Notes: generated by a model from the sequence alone, not told the origin. Numbered from the stretch's first letter, positions 33,482 to 42,466 are shown. The stretch: DNA of 64,000 nt from Halorhabdus amylolytica (GCF_004944975.1 NZ_SPQG01000011.1:47229-111228); one strand, 5' to 3'. Made by a program: numbers and translations.

Positions 33482-34852
33482 TCAGTACTTCTCGAGGTAC
33501 CGGTCGATCTCCCACTCCGAGACGTCGACCAGGTACTCCATGTGTTCCTGCCGTTTGGCCTGGACGAACTTCTCGCCAGTGTGGGGGCCGAGGGCATCCA
33601 GGATGACCTCGTCCGCTTCGAGGGCATCGACCGCCTCGCCGAGGTTCTCCGGCAGCGTGTCGATGCCGTACTCCTCGCGTTTTTCCTCGTCGAATTCGTA
33701 GATGTTCTCCCGGACGGGATCCGGACAGTCCAGTCCCTTCTCGATGCCGTCCAGCCCGGCGTGGATGAGCGCGGCGAAGCCGAGATACGGGTTACACGAC
33801 GGGTCGGGGAAGCGGGCCTCGATCCGACTGGCTGCGGGCACGCGGGCGGCGGGCTTGCGGATCAGCGCCGAGCGGTTGCGGTCCGACCACGCGACGTAGA
33901 CCGGCGCCTCGTAGCCCGGGACCAGCCGCTTGTAGCTGTTGACGGTCGGGTTCGTCACGGCGGTGATAGCGGGAGCGTGCTCTAAGATACCCGCGAGGTA
34001 CTGCTTGGCCGTCTTGCTGAGGTTGAACTCGTCGTCGCCGTCGTGGAAGGCATTCTCGCCCTCGGCGGTGAACAGCGACATATGCGTGTGCATGCCCGAG
34101 CCGTTGATCTTCGGGATCGGCTTGGGCATGAACGTCGCGTGCAGGTCGTGTTCGGCCGCGATCGCGCGGACGACCGATCGGAAGGTGGCAACGTTGTCCG
34201 CCGTCGAGAGCGCGTCGTCGTAGGTGAAGTTGATCTCGTGTTGACCCTGGGCGACTTCGTGGTGGGAGGCCTCGATGTCGAAGCCCATGTCTTCCAGCCC
34301 GAAGATGATGTCCCGGCGTACGTCGCTGGCGAGGTCCTTCGGCGCGAGATCGAAGTACCCACCGTGGTCGCCGGTCTTGGTCGTGGCGCGGCCCTCCTCG
34401 TCCTCCTCGAAGAGGAAGAACTCGGGTTCGGGGGCCATGTTGACCTCGTAGCCCATCTCGTTGGCCCGGTCGATGGCGTTCTTCAGAATCCCACGCGGGT
34501 CCCCTTCGAAGGGTTGGCCGGTGGACGTATTAATCACGTCACAGATAAGTCGGGCCGCTGCGCTGTCCTCGCTGGTCCGCCACGGGAGCAACGCGAACGT
34601 CGAGGGGTCGGGGTCGAGACGCATGTCCGACTCCTGAATTCGGACGAACCCGTCGATAGAGGAGCCGTCGAAGTAGATCCCCTCAGTGAACGCCTTCTCG
34701 GCCTGGTCGGCCGTGATGGAGACGTTCTTGACCGTCCCCAGGATGTCCGTGAACTGCAACCGCAGGAAGTCGACGTTCTGTTCGTCGATCTCTTCGAGCA
34801 CCGCCTCCGCCTCGGCGGAGAGCCCGCCGTCAGTGAGCTGATCGTTTGTCAT
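33482..34852 (-). CDS. glnA: Glutamine synthetase
   Basis: This 456-residue enzyme makes glutamine from glutamate, ammonia and ATP. It has the beta-grasp N-terminal domain ([14 protein letters not shown]) and the catalytic domain with [32 protein letters not shown], the ATP site [29 protein letters not shown] and [15 protein letters not shown]. The length is typical of archaeal GS. No adenylylation-type tyrosine loop is evident. It is divergent from an Lrp-type regulator gene, and the shared 120-base region has a palindrome over the glnA TATA box at 34880-34894. That fits control by the neighbouring regulator in response to nitrogen or amino acids. Confidence 0.97.
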   Translation of the reverse strand: MTNDQLTDGGLSAEAEAVLEEIDEQNVDFLRLQFTDILGTVKNVSITADQAEKAFTEGIYFDGSSIDGFVRIQESDMRLDPDPSTFALLPWRTSEDSAAARLICDVINTSTGQPFEGDPRGILKNAIDRANEMGYEVNMAPEPEFFLFEEDEEGRATTKTGDHGGYFDLAPKDLASDVRRDIIFGLEDMGFDIEASHHEVAQGQHEINFTYDDALSTADNVATFRSVVRAIAAEHDLHATFMPKPIPKINGSGMHTHMSLFTAEGENAFHDGDDEFNLSKTAKQYLAGILEHAPAITAVTNPTVNSYKRLVPGYEAPVYVAWSDRNRSALIRKPAARVPAASRIEARFPDPSCNPYLGFAALIHAGLDGIEKGLDCPDPVRENIYEFDEEKREEYGIDTLPENLGEAVDALEADEVILDALGPHTGEKFVQAKRQEHMEYLVDVSEWEIDRYLEKY

Positions 34853-34879
34853 CTTTCACGTCATTCGGGAGGTGCACCC

Positions 34880-34894
34880 CTGTTATAAAAACAG
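34880..34894. promoter_or_regulatory. Palindrome over the glnA TATA box in the glnA-lrp divergent region
   Basis: CTGTT-ATAAA-AACAG is a 15-base inverted repeat. On the minus strand its centre supplies the TTTATAA TATA box about 35 bases upstream of the glnA ATG. Binding here would occlude TBP. The divergent Lrp-type protein is the natural candidate. Confidence 0.5.
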
Positions 34895-34972
34895 TGCCGT
34901 TCTGCGCAAATCTTCCGGTTGTGATCGAGAATTGGATGTTCGTAAAATTCTAATGGGAGGAACCCGTCTTCG

Positions 34973-35437
34973 ATGGCAATGACGTACGAAAATCTCGATC
35001 GCAAACTCATCAACGAACTGCTCGACGACGGCCGGGCCAGTCTCCGTAGCCTCGCCGACGATCTCGACGTTTCGGTGACGACCGTCTCGAACCACCTCTC
35101 GGATCTGGAGGACGAAGGGATCATCAGTGGCTATACGCCCAAGGTCGATTACGACAAGATCGGCTACGACGTCACTGCCGTCCTCCAGCTCAAGGTAGAG
35201 GGGTCGGCTCTACCGGAAGTGACCGATCGCCTGCGCGAACAGGAACAGATGATCAGCGTCTACGAGGTCACTGGCGACCACGACATCATCGCGATCGGGA
35301 AGTTCAACGACACCGACGACATGAACGCCCAGATCAAGAGTCTGCTCACCGATCCCGAGATCAAGGAGTCCAACACGAGCGTCGTCCTCAACGCCGCCGT
35401 CGAGCACGAGCAGTTCGAACTCGAACTTGAGGAGTGA
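34973..35437 (+). CDS. lrp: Lrp/AsnC family transcriptional regulator
   Basis: This 154-residue protein has an N-terminal winged HTH (about 5-60; [22 protein letters not shown]) and a C-terminal RAM ligand-binding domain (about 65-140; [33 protein letters not shown]). It corresponds closely to the Lrp studied in Halobacterium, which affects glnA expression. The start may be the ATG at 34973 or the one at 34979 (MTYENLDRK), which is more usual for the family; a GGGAGG lies at 34955-34960. It is divergent from glnA. It probably senses an amino acid such as glutamine, by inference. Confidence 0.93.
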   Translation: MAMTYENLDRKLINELLDDGRASLRSLADDLDVSVTTVSNHLSDLEDEGIISGYTPKVDYDKIGYDVTAVLQLKVEGSALPEVTDRLREQEQMISVYEVTGDHDIIAIGKFNDTDDMNAQIKSLLTDPEIKESNTSVVLNAAVEHEQFELELEE

Positions 35438-35458
35438 CCGTTCTCCCCGTCGGCCCGC

Positions 35459-36154
35459 TCACCCCCTCGGATCGGCGTCCGGTCCCGGATAGCTGTCGCC
35501 GACCAACCCCTCGTAGACCGCGGCCGGATCGAAGACGGTCGCAAACGCCGCCGGCGTGCGAACGCTGATCGCGTATCGCTGCAGGGAGACGCCAGCTTTC
35601 GGACCCGTCAGTCGTTCGTCGAACGTCAGGACGTGACCCGCTTTGCCGGCGATCGCCGACGCGAGAGCTGGATGGTCTCCCTCTGGGTGTTCGACCCGGT
35701 GGCGATCCTCGTCGATCCGTGCCCGCCAGACTCCGGCCAGATCGTCGTCGGCCAGCGACGAGACGATTGCTTCGGTATCGCCTACCAGCGGATCGCTCGC
35801 GACGAGCGTCAGCCAGTCGTGGCCCCGCACGTGATCGAGTGTCTCTCGGGCCGGGCCGCCGATCAGCAGGTCAGCCGCCAGCACGTCGGCGCCGGCGGCC
35901 ACTCGCGTCGGATCAGTCTCCGCCATCGTCCCGTGACCCCCCGTCGTTTCCTCATTTGACTCGCCGCGATCGGCGGCGTCCCGTTCGTCCCTCTCGTTTC
36001 GTTCGTTTCTGTCGTTCCGCTCGGCGGCGTCCCGGTCCCCTCTCCCGTTCCGCTCGTCCCCGTCTTCCCGCCGCGCGGCGAGGCGCTCCCGGATCGTCGC
36101 CACGTCGGTCTCGACGGCCGACGCTCGTTCGAAGAGGTCACCCCAGGTGTCCAT
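35459..36154 (-). CDS. Haloarchaeal protein with a PIN-like domain and repetitive linker
   Basis: This 231-residue protein has three parts. The N-terminal helix (1-30; DLFERASAVETDVATIRERL) is followed by a low-complexity Asp/Glu/Arg/Asn linker (about 31-75; ERNDRNERNERDERD). A globular domain of about 145 residues then begins at VLAADLLIGGPARETLDHV. It contains SDPLVGDTEAIV, DHPALASAIAGKAGHVLTFDERL and a C-terminal FDPAAVYEGLVG. The spacing of acidic residues, with a conserved Asp before a late TFDERL, resembles PIN-like proteins (DUF7384 type as I recall). Nuclease activity is not shown. It is convergent with lrp, with only a 21-base gap. Confidence 0.7.
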   Translation of the reverse strand: MDTWGDLFERASAVETDVATIRERLAARREDGDERNGRGDRDAAERNDRNERNERDERDAADRGESNEETTGGHGTMAETDPTRVAAGADVLAADLLIGGPARETLDHVRGHDWLTLVASDPLVGDTEAIVSSLADDDLAGVWRARIDEDRHRVEHPEGDHPALASAIAGKAGHVLTFDERLTGPKAGVSLQRYAISVRTPAAFATVFDPAAVYEGLVGDSYPGPDADPRG

Positions 36155-36389
36155 GGACGCGGGTCGGACGGCCGGACCAAAAGCGCACGGATCGTGGAGC
36201 CGTCATGCAGTTGTCTGACGCGGTTTTATGTGTGACCACGGGGAACTCACTCACGGGCGCGCACAGACGGCCTCGTCGTCTTTCCCATCCTCCCACAGCG
36301 CGCCCGGGCACCCACTTTCCTTCCGGACCGACTGACCACCGGTCCGGATTCCGACGGGACTAGCGGCGTCACCGTCGTCGCTGCCGTTC

Positions 36390-37055
36390 TCAGGCGGGTT
36401 CCTCGGGCATGAGACTCGCCCGGATGTCCTCGATGGCTGTCGGTGGGGCGGTGATCGCGATCCGATCGTTGGCTGCGATCGTGTCACGGGGCAGCGGAAT
36501 AGACATGGGTTCGTCGTCACGGCCGTGGGCGTACACTTGAGCGTCCCCCGGCAGATCCAGCGTGACGACGCGCGTTCCGACTATCGGCGAGCCCTCGGGG
36601 ATCCGGATCGACGTGACCGTCAGGTTCTCCGTCAGGTCCGCGAGGACATCGAAGTCGCCACCGAGCATGGCCGTCTTCGCACCGGCAGCACCGAGTCGTT
36701 CGGGATAGATCACCTCGTCGACCTCGCTGGCGTAGTTCTCGTAGAGTTCCCTGCGGTAGTCCTCGTCGATCCGGAGCACCGTCCGGCAGCCGTGTTCGTT
36801 GCCGATCATGCAGGCTGCGAAGTTGGCGTTGAGATCACCCGTTAGACCGGCGACTGCGTCGGCCTCGGTGATCCCCGCCGCCTCGAGAGTCGACTCGTCG
36901 TTGCAATCGCCCAGTACCGCCTGCAACCCCTCTTCGCGGGCGCGTTCGACCTTCTCGGCGTCGATGTCGACAATCGTAACGTCGTGGCCCTCCTCCTGTA
37001 AGACCCGTGCGGTCCGCATCCCGACGCGGCCGAACCCGACGATGACGAACTTCAT
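36390..37055 (-). CDS. trkA: TrkA family potassium uptake regulator
   Basis: This 221-residue protein from the ATG at 37055 has an N-terminal TrkA-N (RCK-N) Rossmann domain: MKFVIVGFGRVGMRTA, the GxGxxG nucleotide site, then VTIVDIDAEKVERA and VLGDCNDESTLEAAG. The C-terminal TrkA-C domain (about 140-215; SIRIPEGSPIVGTRV, NDRIAITAPPTAIED) completes the single-unit form. Such proteins bind NAD(H) or ATP and gate TrkH-type K+ transporters, which matter greatly in salt-in haloarchaea. No trkH gene is adjacent in this window. The upstream region is long and mostly empty, so it is probably transcribed alone. Confidence 0.93.
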   Translation of the reverse strand: MKFVIVGFGRVGMRTARVLQEEGHDVTIVDIDAEKVERAREEGLQAVLGDCNDESTLEAAGITEADAVAGLTGDLNANFAACMIGNEHGCRTVLRIDEDYRRELYENYASEVDEVIYPERLGAAGAKTAMLGGDFDVLADLTENLTVTSIRIPEGSPIVGTRVVTLDLPGDAQVYAHGRDDEPMSIPLPRDTIAANDRIAITAPPTAIEDIRASLMPEEPA

Positions 37056-37701
37056 ACCTGTGAGATGTGCCACCACACCTAAAAACACTCCCCTCGCTGC
37101 AACCTGGGTACCGTCACCGACGGAGGCTGGCTATCGGGTGAACGCTACTGTCCGGGGCCTTTGACGGCGAAACAGCCGTCTATCGTCGCGTATTACGAAA
37201 ACGGCAGGATCGTCGGTGGACCGACGATCAAGCCCAGTTGTGGCAGGAAGCTGACAGGCTCGTTCCCGAGGGACAGTCACTCACGACGCTGGCCGCGAGA
37301 GAACGGTTCGACCGTTCGTCGGAACCGGACATGATCGTGTGGCGTGTTCACATCACCTCTGACGATCACTGCTACCGACTCTGTGGTAAAAACGTTTTGT
37401 TATGGTGCCATACTTGCACCGCCAAAGTGTGTATGAACGTTTCGCCTTTCGTCCAATATATGGAAAATACTCCGTAATATCCGCCAAAACAGTTGCTTAT
37501 CGGACCTCTCTTCTGGTGGGTGCCGGTGGATCCACGACCGGGTCGACGTCACGGAGTTTCGGCTGCGTCCGACGCCGAGTCACGTTCCGGCAGCAGTTTC
37601 ATACGGATTATTGCAGATTATTTCCGGATGACACCGACCCGGGAGTCGACGGATACCGGTACATCACGACAATAATCCGTATCACTCGTGCGGGACGGGT
37701 C
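37056..37701. other. Intergenic region with a possible gene remnant
   Basis: In this 646-base gap, plus-strand positions 37142-37477 stay open and look coding at first (FDGETAVYRRVLRKRQ, WTDDQAQLWQEADRL). There is no ATG start, and composition becomes AT-rich and unlike haloarchaeal protein after about 37370. It may be a truncated relic; no family is recognised. Two similar 20-base units (about 37681-37720) lie at the right end and run into the next gene's stop codon. Confidence 0.35.
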
Positions 37702-37848
37702 TCACTCGCGCGGGACGGAGACGTTTTTCATGCGCCCGCCACACTCCGGACAGGTGGCGACCCGCTCGTCGGTGACAACGACTTCGAGACAGGAGCGACA
37801 TTCGAAGCGCCGGGGAGTCGAGCGCGGGTACGGATCGGATCGAACCAT
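37702..37848 (-). CDS. Tiny rubrerythrin-like zinc ribbon protein
   Basis: This 48-residue protein is read from the ATG at 37848. It starts MVRSDPYPRS, has two metal-binding pairs (FECRSCLEVV and ATCPECGGRM), and ends NVSVPRE. That is the compact zinc ribbon often labelled rubrerythrin-like in haloarchaeal genomes, where the MVRxDPY start and the VPRE end recur. It likely binds one zinc and may contact DNA, RNA or protein. A TATA-like element (gaatattag) lies about 40 bases upstream on the minus strand. A functionally similar 45-residue gene lies at 41177. Confidence 0.8.
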   Translation of the reverse strand: MVRSDPYPRSTPRRFECRSCLEVVVTDERVATCPECGGRMKNVSVPRE

Positions 37849-38203
37849 GTTTGTCTGTCACAGACCCACACGCTTATCCGTTGTCCTAATATTCGCTAGA
37901 GAATATATACAGATAAGCTATTATCGAACGTTCGTACGGATACACTTCCAAAATTATTGTGTATTTCAATGTTTCTTGGACGCCTGTCGAATATATCATG
38001 AGCGCAGGCCGAACGAGATAGGGGGCGCGTTTCGAGTGACACGAGCACGTGTCGAACCCGTCTGGCGCCAGGGATGGGGTCGCAGGTCCGGCGATACAGA
38101 CGTGGTTCTCTGCTGACTTTTGTTCGCTGCGCCGTTCTTGACCCACGCGCTGTCGGCGATACGGATATGGTTCTCTGCTGACCCCGGTATCGGTGTTGGG
38201 GAG
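37849..38203. other. Intergenic region with AT-rich stretch and two 29-base repeats
   Basis: No gene is convincing here. The AT-rich section at 37885-37985 carries the zinc-ribbon promoter and the palindrome CGAACGTTCG. A 29-base unit occurs at 38089-38117 and again at 38154-38182 with three mismatches, both containing ggttctctgctgac. Its role is unknown. Confidence 0.5.
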
Positions 38204-39238
38204 TCACTGGCTACGAGGGAGTCTGACGGAGACTGTCGTTCGGCCGCCCCGGCGTTCGTACCCGAGCCGTCCGCCGAACCCCTCGACGAGCCACTTCGCC
38301 AGCCACAGCCCGAGCCCGCTACTGTGAGAGAGCTGTGAGATCGGGCGTTCGTCGAAGACGGCGGCCCGAGCGTACTCCGGGATACCCGGTCCCTCGTCGG
38401 TGATCGTGACCTCTACTTCTTCGCCATCGAGGCGTGCCGCGACACGAATCGTCGCAGGGTCGTCTCCCGAGCCGTCAGATGCGGCCCCGTGTTCCAGGGA
38501 GTTTTCGACGAGTGCGTCTATCGCGTCGAAGAGTCGCCGATCCCCTGCCACCGGCAGTTTCGAGGAGACATCGGTCTCGAAGACTACCTCGTCGTTCCCG
38601 CGGTATCGATCGATCACGTCCCGGAGTGTTCCGGCGAGGTCGACGGACGATGTCTCATCGGTGACGCCGCCCATGACGTCCCTGACCCGTCCGGCGGCGT
38701 GGCTCAGCTTCTCGAGGTCGTCGGCTGCCGCGCCGATCCGTCTGGCGTGTTCGAGGAGCGTGGCGTCTTCGAGTTCCTCGACCAGGATCTCCGTCGACAA
38801 CGAGATCTGCGTGAGGTCGTTGCGGAGGTTGTGACGGAGTACCCGATGGAGAACCTCGTGGTGACGTTCCCGTCGGCGCCGGTCGGTCACATCGGTGTAG
38901 ATCGCCAGTCCGAAGCGCTGGCCCTCACGTTCGTAGGGGACGCCACGGTAGAGGAATTCCCGAAGCCCGTCGTCGGTACGTCGGGAGACGGTCGCCCAGT
39001 TGGACTTGCCGTCGGCCGTCCGGTCGTCGAAGGACGTCGCCTCACTCGATCGATGGTCAGGGACGATGAACTCGTTCAGGGACTCTCCGACGATCTCGGT
39101 GCGTTCGTACCCGAAGACCTCTTCGAAAGCCGGGTTGACCGTCCGGACGACGGGAATTTGGTCGACCATCTCGATCTCGGCGACGGCGTCTTCCGTGAGT
39201 TCGAACAGTACTCCGAAACGGTTCCGGTCCGCGTTCAT
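38204..39238 (-). CDS. PAS-domain sensor histidine kinase
   Basis: This 344-residue soluble kinase has an N-terminal PAS domain (about 5-115; VNPAFEEVFGYERTEIVGESL). The HisKA-like dimerisation region has the phospho-acceptor His in HRVLRHNLRNDLTQ (about 133-146). The HATPase domain shows the N box DALVENSLEHG, the G1 box DEGPGIPEYA and G2 SGLGLWLAKWLVEGFGG. There is no membrane segment or receiver. Its start codon overlaps the stop of the upstream transducer-like gene by four bases (ATGA), so the two proteins are made together and probably work in one pathway. No separate response regulator is adjacent. Confidence 0.92.
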   Translation of the reverse strand: MNADRNRFGVLFELTEDAVAEIEMVDQIPVVRTVNPAFEEVFGYERTEIVGESLNEFIVPDHRSSEATSFDDRTADGKSNWATVSRRTDDGLREFLYRGVPYEREGQRFGLAIYTDVTDRRRRERHHEVLHRVLRHNLRNDLTQISLSTEILVEELEDATLLEHARRIGAAADDLEKLSHAAGRVRDVMGGVTDETSSVDLAGTLRDVIDRYRGNDEVVFETDVSSKLPVAGDRRLFDAIDALVENSLEHGAASDGSGDDPATIRVAARLDGEEVEVTITDEGPGIPEYARAAVFDERPISQLSHSSGLGLWLAKWLVEGFGGRLGYERRGGRTTVSVRLPRSQ

Positions 39239-40833
39239 GCGTCCGAAGGCGTTGGGGCGTGTTCCGCCGGGACCACTTCGATCGATCGACCTTCCCCGGC
39301 GACGATCCGCCCGCCGACCGGCGTCGAAACGGTCGGATCGGTTGCGAGAACCACGTGACGTCGGTCGTTCTCGTCGACGAGACGAAACACCTGATCGGCG
39401 GCCCCAGCGTAGAACGCCGCCATCGTCTCGGCGACCGTCGAGCGATCGACGACGTTCAAGACGGTGTCGGTCGCTCCGAAGACTCCGTCGTCGTTCTCGA
39501 ACCGGGCCGCCCGTGCTGCCTCCTCGCCGAGGGTGGCGATCTCGCCGGCGATGTTGCCGACGATCAGCAGGGGCCGGTCCCGTCGGCGGTCGGTTTCTCG
39601 GTTGGCCTCCGTGAGCGAACGGGTCCCGAGGTCGAAGACGTTCGAACCTCCCTGCCAGGTGTCGAACGCGTCGAGGACGAACAGGCGATCGTCGGCGAGT
39701 GTGGTTTCGAGGGTGACGTCTTTCTCCGCGAACGCCCGCCGGAGCGTCCCCCGGTCGAGGCTCGGCGGCGGGGTCAGTGATACCGCGCCGCCCGTCGCCA
39801 CCGCTCCTGCCGTCACGGACGCTACGACGTCCGCCACACGCTGTTGCTCGTACTCCAGGACTATCTGTCCACCTTCTATCAGACCCCCGACGAGGTCGTC
39901 CAGACCACCGAGACCGGACGGGACGCGTTCGTATTCCGCCCCGGTCGTGACGACGGCGATCGCGTCGCCGACCTCGCCGAGCATCGTCGTCTGCTCGCCA
40001 CGTGCCTCCCTGATCGCGACGATGTCGTCTCTGATGGCTTGGGCGCTGTCCGCCACGTCCTCGGAGCCGGTCGCGATCTCCTCGCTCGACGTCGCGAGAT
40101 CGTCCGTTGCCGCCGAAACCGACTGTACGTCCGTCGCCGTCCGCTCGACGGTCTCGGCGACTGCCTCGAAGCGTTCTTCGGCGGTCTCGACGAAGTCCCT
40201 CCCGGTCTCGATCTCGGCGACTGTCGTCTCCAGCGTGGAAGCGGTCCTGTCCGCGGCCGCTCGGACCTCCTGGAGAGACGACTCGACGGCGTCGGCCTGT
40301 TCGCGGGACTCCTCGGCGAGGGTCTTTATTTCCTCGGCGACGACCGCGAACCCGTCGCTGTCTTCGGCCCGGGCCGCCTCGATGGAGGCGTTGATCGCCA
40401 GCATGTTCGTCTGCTCGGCGATATCGTCGATACCTGATAGCGCCTCCTCGATGTGCTCGATGCGCTCTTCGAGTCGTTGCATGTCTTCGAGGAGATCCTC
40501 ACTGGTCGTCCGGACGTTCCCGACGACGTCCCCGGCTTCCGAGGCGGCTTCGCGTCCTTCAGCCGCCCGATCCGCCGCCTCCGTACTTCGCGTCGCCACC
40601 TGCTCGGCGCTGGCGGCGACCTCCTCGATAGTAGCGCTCAACTCGGACACCTCCTCGACGATCGCCCCGATCTCCTCGGCCTGATCGGCAGCACGATCGT
40701 CGATTACCGACAGTTGTTCGTCCACCTCCGCCGAGGTCGCCCGCAGGACTTCTATCGCGCCCGCCGCGGTCGAGAGGGCGCGCGTTTCGGTTCCGACTCT
40801 TCCGTCAGTCGTGGTTGGGGTATCGCTACTCAT
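39235..40833 (-). CDS. Soluble methyl-accepting transducer fused to a degenerate KaiC-like domain
   Basis: This 532-residue protein has no membrane segment. Residues about 25-295 form a methyl-accepting coiled-coil hairpin with the tip GIDDIAEQTNMLAINASIEAA (about 134-153), the part that binds CheA/CheW. After a short hinge, residues about 303-520 form a RecA/KaiC-like domain: VPSGLGGLDDLVGGLIEGGQIVLEYE, then LFVLDAFDTWQGG and PLLIVGNIAGE. The Walker A position lacks the GxxxxGK[ST] pattern, so ATP binding is doubtful. It resembles the MEDS/DUF7504-type sensory domains derived from KaiC. The gene overlaps the downstream PAS histidine kinase by four bases. A perfect 8-base-arm inverted repeat lies about 30-65 bases upstream. 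Confidence 0.87.
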   Translation of the reverse strand: MSSDTPTTTDGRVGTETRALSTAAGAIEVLRATSAEVDEQLSVIDDRAADQAEEIGAIVEEVSELSATIEEVAASAEQVATRSTEAADRAAEGREAASEAGDVVGNVRTTSEDLLEDMQRLEERIEHIEEALSGIDDIAEQTNMLAINASIEAARAEDSDGFAVVAEEIKTLAEESREQADAVESSLQEVRAAADRTASTLETTVAEIETGRDFVETAEERFEAVAETVERTATDVQSVSAATDDLATSSEEIATGSEDVADSAQAIRDDIVAIREARGEQTTMLGEVGDAIAVVTTGAEYERVPSGLGGLDDLVGGLIEGGQIVLEYEQQRVADVVASVTAGAVATGGAVSLTPPPSLDRGTLRRAFAEKDVTLETTLADDRLFVLDAFDTWQGGSNVFDLGTRSLTEANRETDRRRDRPLLIVGNIAGEIATLGEEAARAARFENDDGVFGATDTVLNVVDRSTVAETMAAFYAGAADQVFRLVDENDRRHVVLATDPTVSTPVGGRIVAGEGRSIEVVPAEHAPTPSDA

Positions 40834-41176
40834 GGTTCCGTCCTCGAACAGTTACAACGACGGTTCAGTAGGCCGCCACACGTCTCACACTGAACCAAGG
40901 GACACACGTTCACGTCGTATCGAGATACCGGACCCAAATGAAGGCGCCAGTGGGTACCAATTCTTGCCATCGGCGGTCAAACGAACTGGACAATCTGGTA
41001 GTTCTCCCGACTATCTCACCATGTCCGTCCTGGTTGGGTTCGGCCGGACCCCGCTCCGTTCCTGGCGGACGATCCGACTTTGTGGTTCTCCGCGTACCGC
41101 TCGTCTGGATCGGGACTTCCGGAATCCGTCTCCGGTATCAACACTCATTTGTGTGGAGTTCGAGAGCGAGGGTGAG
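40834..41176. other. Intergenic region between the transducer and zinc ribbon genes
   Basis: This 343-base gap holds the inverted repeat at 40862-40896 and, at its right end, the start region of the small zinc ribbon gene. No other gene is convincing. Confidence 0.5.
40862..40896. promoter_or_regulatory. Inverted repeat upstream of the transducer-kinase operon
   Basis: GGTTCAGT and ACTGAACC are perfect 8-base arms separated by 19 bases. The pair lies 29-63 bases before the transducer start on the minus strand, where promoter or operator elements are expected. Confidence 0.45.
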
Positions 41177-41314
41177 ATGGGTGATGAGGAGTCAGCCGAC
41201 GATCGGCCCTACACGTTCCAGTGTGCCAAGTGCGGCTGGGAGACGACAGCGGATCGCCGCCCCGTGGCCTGTGCGGTCTGTGGCGGCCGGATGCTGGCGA
41301 TGCCCCCGAAGTGA
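41177..41314 (+). CDS. Tiny zinc ribbon protein
   Basis: This 45-residue protein from the ATG at 41177 reads MGDEESADDRPYTFQCAKCG at its start. A second cysteine pair lies in VACAVCGGRM, and it ends LAMPPK. Two CxxC pairs about 15 residues apart make a minimal zinc ribbon like the one at 37702-37848. Such proteins are abundant in haloarchaea and probably serve as regulatory or RNA/protein-binding adaptors. It lies between the transducer operon (divergent) and RNase Z (downstream, 225 bases). Confidence 0.75.
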   Translation: MGDEESADDRPYTFQCAKCGWETTADRRPVACAVCGGRMLAMPPK

Positions 41315-41539
41315 CTGGCAGTCCGGGGGATTCCCACGCTGACTCTCCCATGCCCGATTGCAGTTTTCGACGTTCTGGTGGACGATCAATCGGTTTTACC
41401 GATATATTTTCGGACGGACGTCAACAGCCAGTCGGGTTCCGGATGCTGCCAGGCTTTCCCTCCTTCGCCCCGCCACAATCCAGGCGTCGGGCGAGACGAT
41501 CCGAAGGGCGTTTAGCCGTCGGCGAGCGAGCGGGAGGTA

Positions 41540-42466
41540 ATGCGCGTGACGTTCCTCGGGACGAGCGGCGCGGTGCCGACGACCGAACGCAATCCTTCGG
41601 CTGTAATGGTCCGGCGGGAAGGTGAGCGTCTCCTCTTCGATTGTGGCGAGGGAACCCAGCGCCAGATGATGCGTTTCGGCACTGGGTTCGACGTGGCACA
41701 TATCTTCGTCACGCACATGCACGGCGATCACGTGCTGGGCATCCCCGGTCTCTTGCAGACGATGGACTTCAACGATCGTGAGGCACCGCTCGCGATCCAC
41801 GCGCCCCACGGGACGCGCTCACGACTGGAAGACCTCATCGGCGCGACCGGTGACCGACCGTCCTATCCGTTACGGATCACACAGAACGCTGCGGGGGATG
41901 TGGTGCTGGACGCCGAGGAATACGCGATCCGGGCGATCGAGACCGAACACCGCACGCGATCGGTCGGCTACGTCCTCACAGAGGACGACCGGAAGGGTCG
42001 TTTCGACCGCCAGAAGGCTGAGGAAGAACTGGGCATCCCGCCGGGACCCAAGTACTCGACGCTTCACGCGGGCGAACCCGTCGAACACGACGGTCGGACA
42101 GTCCGGCCCGAGGAAGTGGTCGGCCCACCACGACCGGGACGGACTGTCGTCTACAGCGGCGACACGCGGCCCGTCGAATCAATCCGGGCGGCAAGCGAGG
42201 ACGCGGACCTGTTGATCCACGACGGGACGTTCGCCGAGGACCGCGCCGAACGGGCCGAACGGACGGGTCACTCGACGGCCCGGGAGGCCGCCCAACTGGC
42301 CGCGGCGGCGGGTGCGAACCGACTCGCACTGACGCACGTCTCGACGCGGTACGCCGGGCAAGCTGACAGATTGCAGCGGGAGGCCCGCGAGGCGTTCGGC
42401 GAGGGGGCTTTCGTCGCCGCCGACGGCCAGGCGATCGACGTACCGTATCCGGACGGGACCGGGTGA
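41540..42466 (+). CDS. rnz: Ribonuclease Z (tRNA 3' processing endonuclease)
   Basis: This 308-residue beta-lactamase-fold enzyme cuts tRNA precursors after the discriminator base. It begins MRVTFLGTSGAVPTTERNPS, the RNase Z start. It has the metal motif FVTHMHGDHVLG (HxHxDH), the exosite region (PSYPLRITQNA), GPPRPGRTVVYSGDTRP, LLIHDGTFAED and LALTHVSTRYAG (late metal ligands). The length is normal for the short form. A ggaggt lies just before the ATG. The gene is followed by a histidine kinase on the same strand after about 60 bases. Confidence 0.96.
   Translation: MRVTFLGTSGAVPTTERNPSAVMVRREGERLLFDCGEGTQRQMMRFGTGFDVAHIFVTHMHGDHVLGIPGLLQTMDFNDREAPLAIHAPHGTRSRLEDLIGATGDRPSYPLRITQNAAGDVVLDAEEYAIRAIETEHRTRSVGYVLTEDDRKGRFDRQKAEEELGIPPGPKYSTLHAGEPVEHDGRTVRPEEVVGPPRPGRTVVYSGDTRPVESIRAASEDADLLIHDGTFAEDRAERAERTGHSTAREAAQLAAAAGANRLALTHVSTRYAGQADRLQREAREAFGEGAFVAADGQAIDVPYPDGTG

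Noticed and set aside
36155..36389. Possible RNase P or other structured RNA (ggaaggaaagtgggtgccc on the minus strand)
   Set aside because: The gap is too short and the universal RNase P core pairs could not be found.
37142..37477. Plus-strand coding-like stretch in the large gap after trkA
   Set aside because: It has no ATG start, composition collapses after about 37370, and no family is recognised; kept only as a note in the intergenic entry.
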